Below are positions 60,940 to 64,000 of a DNA stretch of 64,000 nucleotides, piece by piece (the stretch's first letter is position 1; each line of letters begins with the position of its first letter). This DNA comes from CAYJAZ01 sp964371865 (GTDB taxonomy: Bacteria > Desulfobacterota > Desulfovibrionia > Desulfovibrionales > Desulfovibrionaceae). The DNA lies in NCBI GenBank assembly GCA_964371865.1, contig CAYJOR010000002.1, forward strand, positions 1 through 64,000. Reading direction: 5' to 3'. The notes beneath the pieces were generated by a model. The model had not been told where the DNA came from, ran no database searches, and worked only from the letters and a program-made list of their open reading frames with translations. Position numbers and translations under genes: made by a program.

Positions 60940-61866
60940 CTATAGGTTTTGCCATAAACCTCTAAGTACAGTCCATACTGGTTTTGAGTAACCTTCTTGA
61001 TACTTTGCTTCCATAAGTGCTAAGGGCTGTTTATCCTCTGTCTCAAAAAACGCACGATCACCAAACTCTACTGAAATTGATGTTCCCTGTTTTTCAAGCA
61101 TTTCATGAGGAATTACCTTACCATTACAGACATCGTCAGATATATCTTCATTGCAAGTTACTACTTGCCAATCAAGGATTGACGACAAAGGTTTCAGGTT
61201 AGTCAAAAGTAATTCAGGATTTTCTATTAAATCGTCCAAATTACACGCATCTTCTATACCAAAAGGATGGCTATATGTTCGAGTGAGCTTGGTTAGGCAA
61301 GCGCCACAACCTAGACGTGACCCCAAGCTGTGGGCCAGGGAACGTATATAAGTGCCGCTTGAACACTCTACTCGAAATCGCAGAAACGGGATATCCAAAC
61401 AAAGAATATCTGCCTGCGAAATTTTAATTTCTTTCACTTTGACGGGAACATCTTTCCCCTCACGCGCTAGTTTATAAAGAGCTTGCCCTTTATGTTTTGC
61501 CGCTGAATAGGATGGCACAATTTGACTTGTGCTCCCCTTCCAATATTCAACTTCTTTTTCTATGTCTTCTTTTGTGACCGAACTAAAATCGTTCTCTTCA
61601 AGAACACTACCTTCAATATCCCAAGTATCAGTCACTTTTCCAAGCTCAAGCTCGCCATCGTAGGCTTTCTTGCCGCCTTCAAGTAAATAGTTAGAAAGTT
61701 TTGTTCCTTGACCAAGAAGCACTAAAAGCACACCTGTAGCCATAGGATCCAAAGTTCCTGCATGACCTATCTTTTTTTGTCCAAGCCTTTTAATTCTATT
61801 AAGAACCCCTGCAGAAGTCATTCCTGCTGGCTTGTTTACTATTAATACACCGTCTAACTGTTTCAT
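60940..61866 (-). CDS. truB: tRNA pseudouridine 55 synthase
   Basis: 308 residues. It forms pseudouridine at position 55 in the T loop. Seen are VNKPAGMTSAGVLNRIKR, the HAGTLDPMATGVLLVLLG catalytic motif with its Asp, the SSGTYIRSLAHSLG segment and a C-terminal PUA-like end. It is followed by rpsO and pnp, a conserved order. Confidence 0.95.
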   Translation of the reverse strand: MKQLDGVLIVNKPAGMTSAGVLNRIKRLGQKKIGHAGTLDPMATGVLLVLLGQGTKLSNYLLEGGKKAYDGELELGKVTDTWDIEGSVLEENDFSSVTKEDIEKEVEYWKGSTSQIVPSYSAAKHKGQALYKLAREGKDVPVKVKEIKISQADILCLDIPFLRFRVECSSGTYIRSLAHSLGSRLGCGACLTKLTRTYSHPFGIEDACNLDDLIENPELLLTNLKPLSSILDWQVVTCNEDISDDVCNGKVIPHEMLEKQGTSISVEFGDRAFFETEDKQPLALMEAKYQEGYSKPVWTVLRGLWQNL

Positions 61867-62003
61867 ATCCGCAAAATATTACACAAAATTTCAATTTCGT
61901 CTACTCTTTTTTTAACAATTGTTTTCAAGATGTTAGACATTTTTATTTATATTTTTTAAATATTTTTAAACTTATTAGAATTAGGATCACAGGCAAGCAC
62001 AAA

Positions 62004-62035
62004 AAAAACGCCTATTGAAATCTAATAAGCGTTTA
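62004..62035 (-). terminator. Hairpin after the 80-residue gene
   Basis: AAACGC-TATT pairs with AATA-GCGTTT (one mismatch) with A/T flanks. Confidence 0.6.
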
Positions 62036-62055
62036 TTATTATAGAATGTTATAAA

Positions 62056-62298
62056 TTATTTTTTGTAAAAGTAGTGTTCACCTGCCGATGTGATTTCAAT
62101 ATCCTGACTGATTGCCTCTTCTATTATACAGTAACCATAATTTAACCATTCATCAAGAGCATCAAGGAGTTGATCTCTTGTAAAACCTGCTTTTTCTCCT
62201 TGGATAAGCATGTGAGGAAACCTTCCTCGTGGCAAAGGATAAGGTGCTGTCATTATAGCTCTTTTAAGCCATTGTTCTGCTTGAGAGTTTGAGTACAT
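62056..62298 (-). CDS. Unrecognised 80-residue protein
   Basis: Soluble, probably winged-helix-like: QAEQWLKRAIMTAPYPLPRGRF, GFTRDQLLDALDEWLNYGYCIIEEA and a final ITSAGEHYFYKK strand, which resembles the wing of small transcription-factor folds. It lies 17 bases after flagellin on the same strand and may be co-transcribed. I cannot name a family. Confidence 0.55.
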   Translation of the reverse strand: MYSNSQAEQWLKRAIMTAPYPLPRGRFPHMLIQGEKAGFTRDQLLDALDEWLNYGYCIIEEAISQDIEITSAGEHYFYKK

Positions 62299-62318
62299 TT
62301 CTTCTCTGCGCTTTTTTT

Positions 62319-63215
62319 TTATTTTTGTAGAATATCGAGGGCCATTTTTACAGTTGTGTTCGCTTGTGTGATAATCGTACCTGCTGTATTTGTTAGAATT
62401 TGTTGTTTTGTAAAGTTAGTCATTTCCTCTGCAACATCTACATCTGTTATACTTGAAATTCCTGCTGTTGTGCTTTCCGCTTTGAATGTAAGCTGGTTCA
62501 CAACTGATTCTAATCTGTTTTGCAAGCCGCCAAGGTTTGCTCTTATCATATTTTTTGAGCCAATAGCAACGTCAAGTGCTAAAAGCGCATTTGCAGCTCC
62601 TTCTTGCGTGCTGATAGAAAAGCCCATTGAACCGGCTGTTGAACCATTTCCTAATCCATACGCTTCAGCAGTGCTATCGCCTATTTGCAGATATGTATAA
62701 TCTTTAATTGGTTGGTTTGTATCACCGTATTGAATTTTAAGCATTCCCTCAGGATCATTGAAGAAACCACCGAGATATTCATCTGCTGAAATGTTACCGT
62801 TTAGTAGTTTTATATTATTGAACTCAGTTGCATTTGCTATACGTGTTATTTCAGCTGCCATTGCTTGATATTCACTATCAATGATTCCTCTTTGAATTGA
62901 ATCATATGTTCCTGTAGCCGCTTGTTCAGCAAGTTCTTTCATACGGATTAATTTTTCATCAATAATCTGGAGTGAGCCGTCAGCGACTTGCACAAGAGAA
63001 ATTGCATCATTTGCGTTTCTCGCGCCTTGTTGTAGCGCACTTACTTCTGCTCGCATAAATTGAGCTTGCGCATACGCTGAAGGATCATCAGCTGAAGTGC
63101 TTATCTTCAATCCAGAAGCAAGTTTTTCTATTGAAGTACCTAGATTACTGTAAAATGTCGACATTGAATGTGTTGAATATAGCATACTCATCGGATTATT
63201 TATACTAAATGACAT
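62319..63215 (-). CDS. fliC: Flagellin
   Basis: 298 residues. The N-terminal D0/D1 region (TSIEKLASGLKISTSADDPSAYA, NDAISLVQVADGSL, MKELAEQAATGTY) and C-terminal D1/D0 region (NMIRANLGGLQNRLESVVNQL, EEMTNFTKQQILTNTAGTIITQAN) are complete, while the central domain is short. The ATG at 63215 follows GAGG and begins MSFSINNPMSM. It is the filament protein, usually sigma-28 or sigma-54 dependent; I see no clear such promoter. Confidence 0.93.
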   Translation of the reverse strand: MSFSINNPMSMLYSTHSMSTFYSNLGTSIEKLASGLKISTSADDPSAYAQAQFMRAEVSALQQGARNANDAISLVQVADGSLQIIDEKLIRMKELAEQAATGTYDSIQRGIIDSEYQAMAAEITRIANATEFNNIKLLNGNISADEYLGGFFNDPEGMLKIQYGDTNQPIKDYTYLQIGDSTAEAYGLGNGSTAGSMGFSISTQEGAANALLALDVAIGSKNMIRANLGGLQNRLESVVNQLTFKAESTTAGISSITDVDVAEEMTNFTKQQILTNTAGTIITQANTTVKMALDILQK

Positions 63216-63355
63216 CGCAAACCTCACATTGATATCAGGTTGATAGAATGATATCAGGAAAATTTTTCTTTAATTAAACTACTTTGTGAGATTAATGCAA
63301 ATTTGATACCAAAAAAATTATTATGTAACTCTAAAAATTTAATACTTTTTAGACC

Positions 63356-64000
63356 TTACAAAAAAAGTAATAAACTCAATGCCATAACAAACATACCTGA
63401 AATTAGCCCATACATAGATAGATGATGTTCACCATATTCACGAGCTGCCGGCAAAAGTTCATCTAGACTGATAAATACCATAATTCCTGCTACAGAAGCA
63501 AATACAAATCCAAAAACTGTGTCTGTGAGAAAATTGTAGAGAAGAAAATACCCTATCAAAGCACCAAAGGGTTCTGCGAGTCCGGAAAAAAATGACAATT
63601 TAAAAGCTTTTTTCTTACTTCCTGTTGCATAATAAATTGGCACTGCAACAGCTATCCCTTCAGGAATATTATGTATTGCAATTGCGACTGCGATTGGTAT
63701 TCCCATTTGAGGATCTGATAGAGTTGCTGTAAAAGTTGCAAACCCCTCAGGAAAGTTGTGAATTGCTATAGCTAAAGCAGTGAAGACTCCCATCCTCATT
63801 AATTTTGCTTTATGTTCTTCATCATTTCCGTCCATTTCCTCAACGGTGTGAATCTCGTGTGGGTTTCCCATACTTGGAACAAAGCTATCAATTACAGCAA
63901 TAAAAAGTATTCCAAAAAAGAAACCGGCAGCAGTTATCCACACCCCAAGAGTTTCACCAAGTTCGGCGGTAAGCAAGATTTTTGCCTTAAAAAATATTTC
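63356..64000 (-). CDS. ZIP-family metal transporter, N-terminus beyond the window
   Basis: About 215 residues are visible and the frame runs to the window edge, so the start is outside. The conserved HNFPEGFATF and HNIPEGIAVAVPIYYA segments are the metal site of ZupT-like zinc/iron importers, and VEIFF-type residues precede LLTAELGE as in longer family members. A His-rich/acidic loop (NPHEIHTVEEMDGNDEEHK) may bind metal. It lies after flagellin, on the same strand. Confidence 0.88.
   Translation of the reverse strand, partial: EIFFKAKILLTAELGETLGVWITAAGFFFGILFIAVIDSFVPSMGNPHEIHTVEEMDGNDEEHKAKLMRMGVFTALAIAIHNFPEGFATFTATLSDPQMGIPIAVAIAIHNIPEGIAVAVPIYYATGSKKKAFKLSFFSGLAEPFGALIGYFLLYNFLTDTVFGFVFASVAGIMVFISLDELLPAAREYGEHHLSMYGLISGMFVMALSLLLFL

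Noticed and set aside
1..64000. CRISPR arrays, insertion sequences, tRNA or rRNA genes
   Set aside because: No direct-repeat array, transposase frame, cloverleaf or rRNA segment was found on either strand by eye; a tRNAscan or Rfam run would settle this.

Overview
The window is an AT-rich bacterial chromosome segment, most likely from a low-G+C relative of the Desulfovibrionaceae. The best evidence is a complete qrcABCD locus (29175-33976), the membrane complex that passes periplasmic cytochrome c3 electrons to menaquinone in sulfate reducers. A flagellin, sigma-54, the truB-rpsO-pnp order and class A RNase P RNA also fit a Gram-negative free-living or host-associated bacterium. No tRNA, rRNA, CRISPR array or insertion sequence was recognised.

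Layout. 1-6.6 kb: accessory transport and stress genes (two inverted paralogous EamA exporters, an antibiotic-biosynthesis-monooxygenase-like protein, an HxlR regulator, a DUF4143 ATPase with a structured leader, an MFS permease). 6.7-9.9 kb: leftward shikimate/chorismate operon (chorismate mutase, aroC, aroK, aroQ, aroE). 10.2-27.5 kb: one leftward block of about 25 phage-type genes: lysis, terminase, portal, protease/scaffold, capsid, neck, contractile sheath, tube, chaperone, tape measure and baseplate. 27.7-34 kb: ruvC, a small unknown gene and qrcABCD. 34.3-45.4 kb: Tim44-like protein, acyl-ACP thioesterase, Nif3-like and zinc-ribbon proteins, RNase P RNA, argH, a deoxyribosyltransferase-like protein, an EamA transporter with two tandem anchored paralogues, an AI-2E family transporter and a thioesterase. 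45.5-55.9 kb: purine permease, rpoN, two phage-recombination-like genes, queA, RNase E/G, folate cyclo-ligase, pgeF. 56.1-57.5 kb: a small HTH protein and a divergent S24-type repressor. 57.6-64 kb: pal, pnp-rpsO-truB, a small unknown protein, flagellin and a ZIP transporter cut by the window end.

The most interesting object is the 17.3 kb phage block. It has a full particle and lysis gene set, but no integrase, replication, repressor or tail-fibre gene, a tape measure of only about 253 residues, and a predicted -1 frameshift in the tail chaperone. It sits between housekeeping genes, with ruvC divergent from its upstream end. Phage-like regulators and recombination proteins lie singly elsewhere in the window. 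This pattern resembles a gene transfer agent (one, Dd1, is known from Desulfovibrio desulfuricans ATCC 27774) more than an ordinary prophage. A decayed prophage remains possible, although every structural frame is intact.

Starts were re-chosen where a Shine-Dalgarno sequence or family length supported it. Promoters, terminators and hairpins were read by eye and none was folded computationally.
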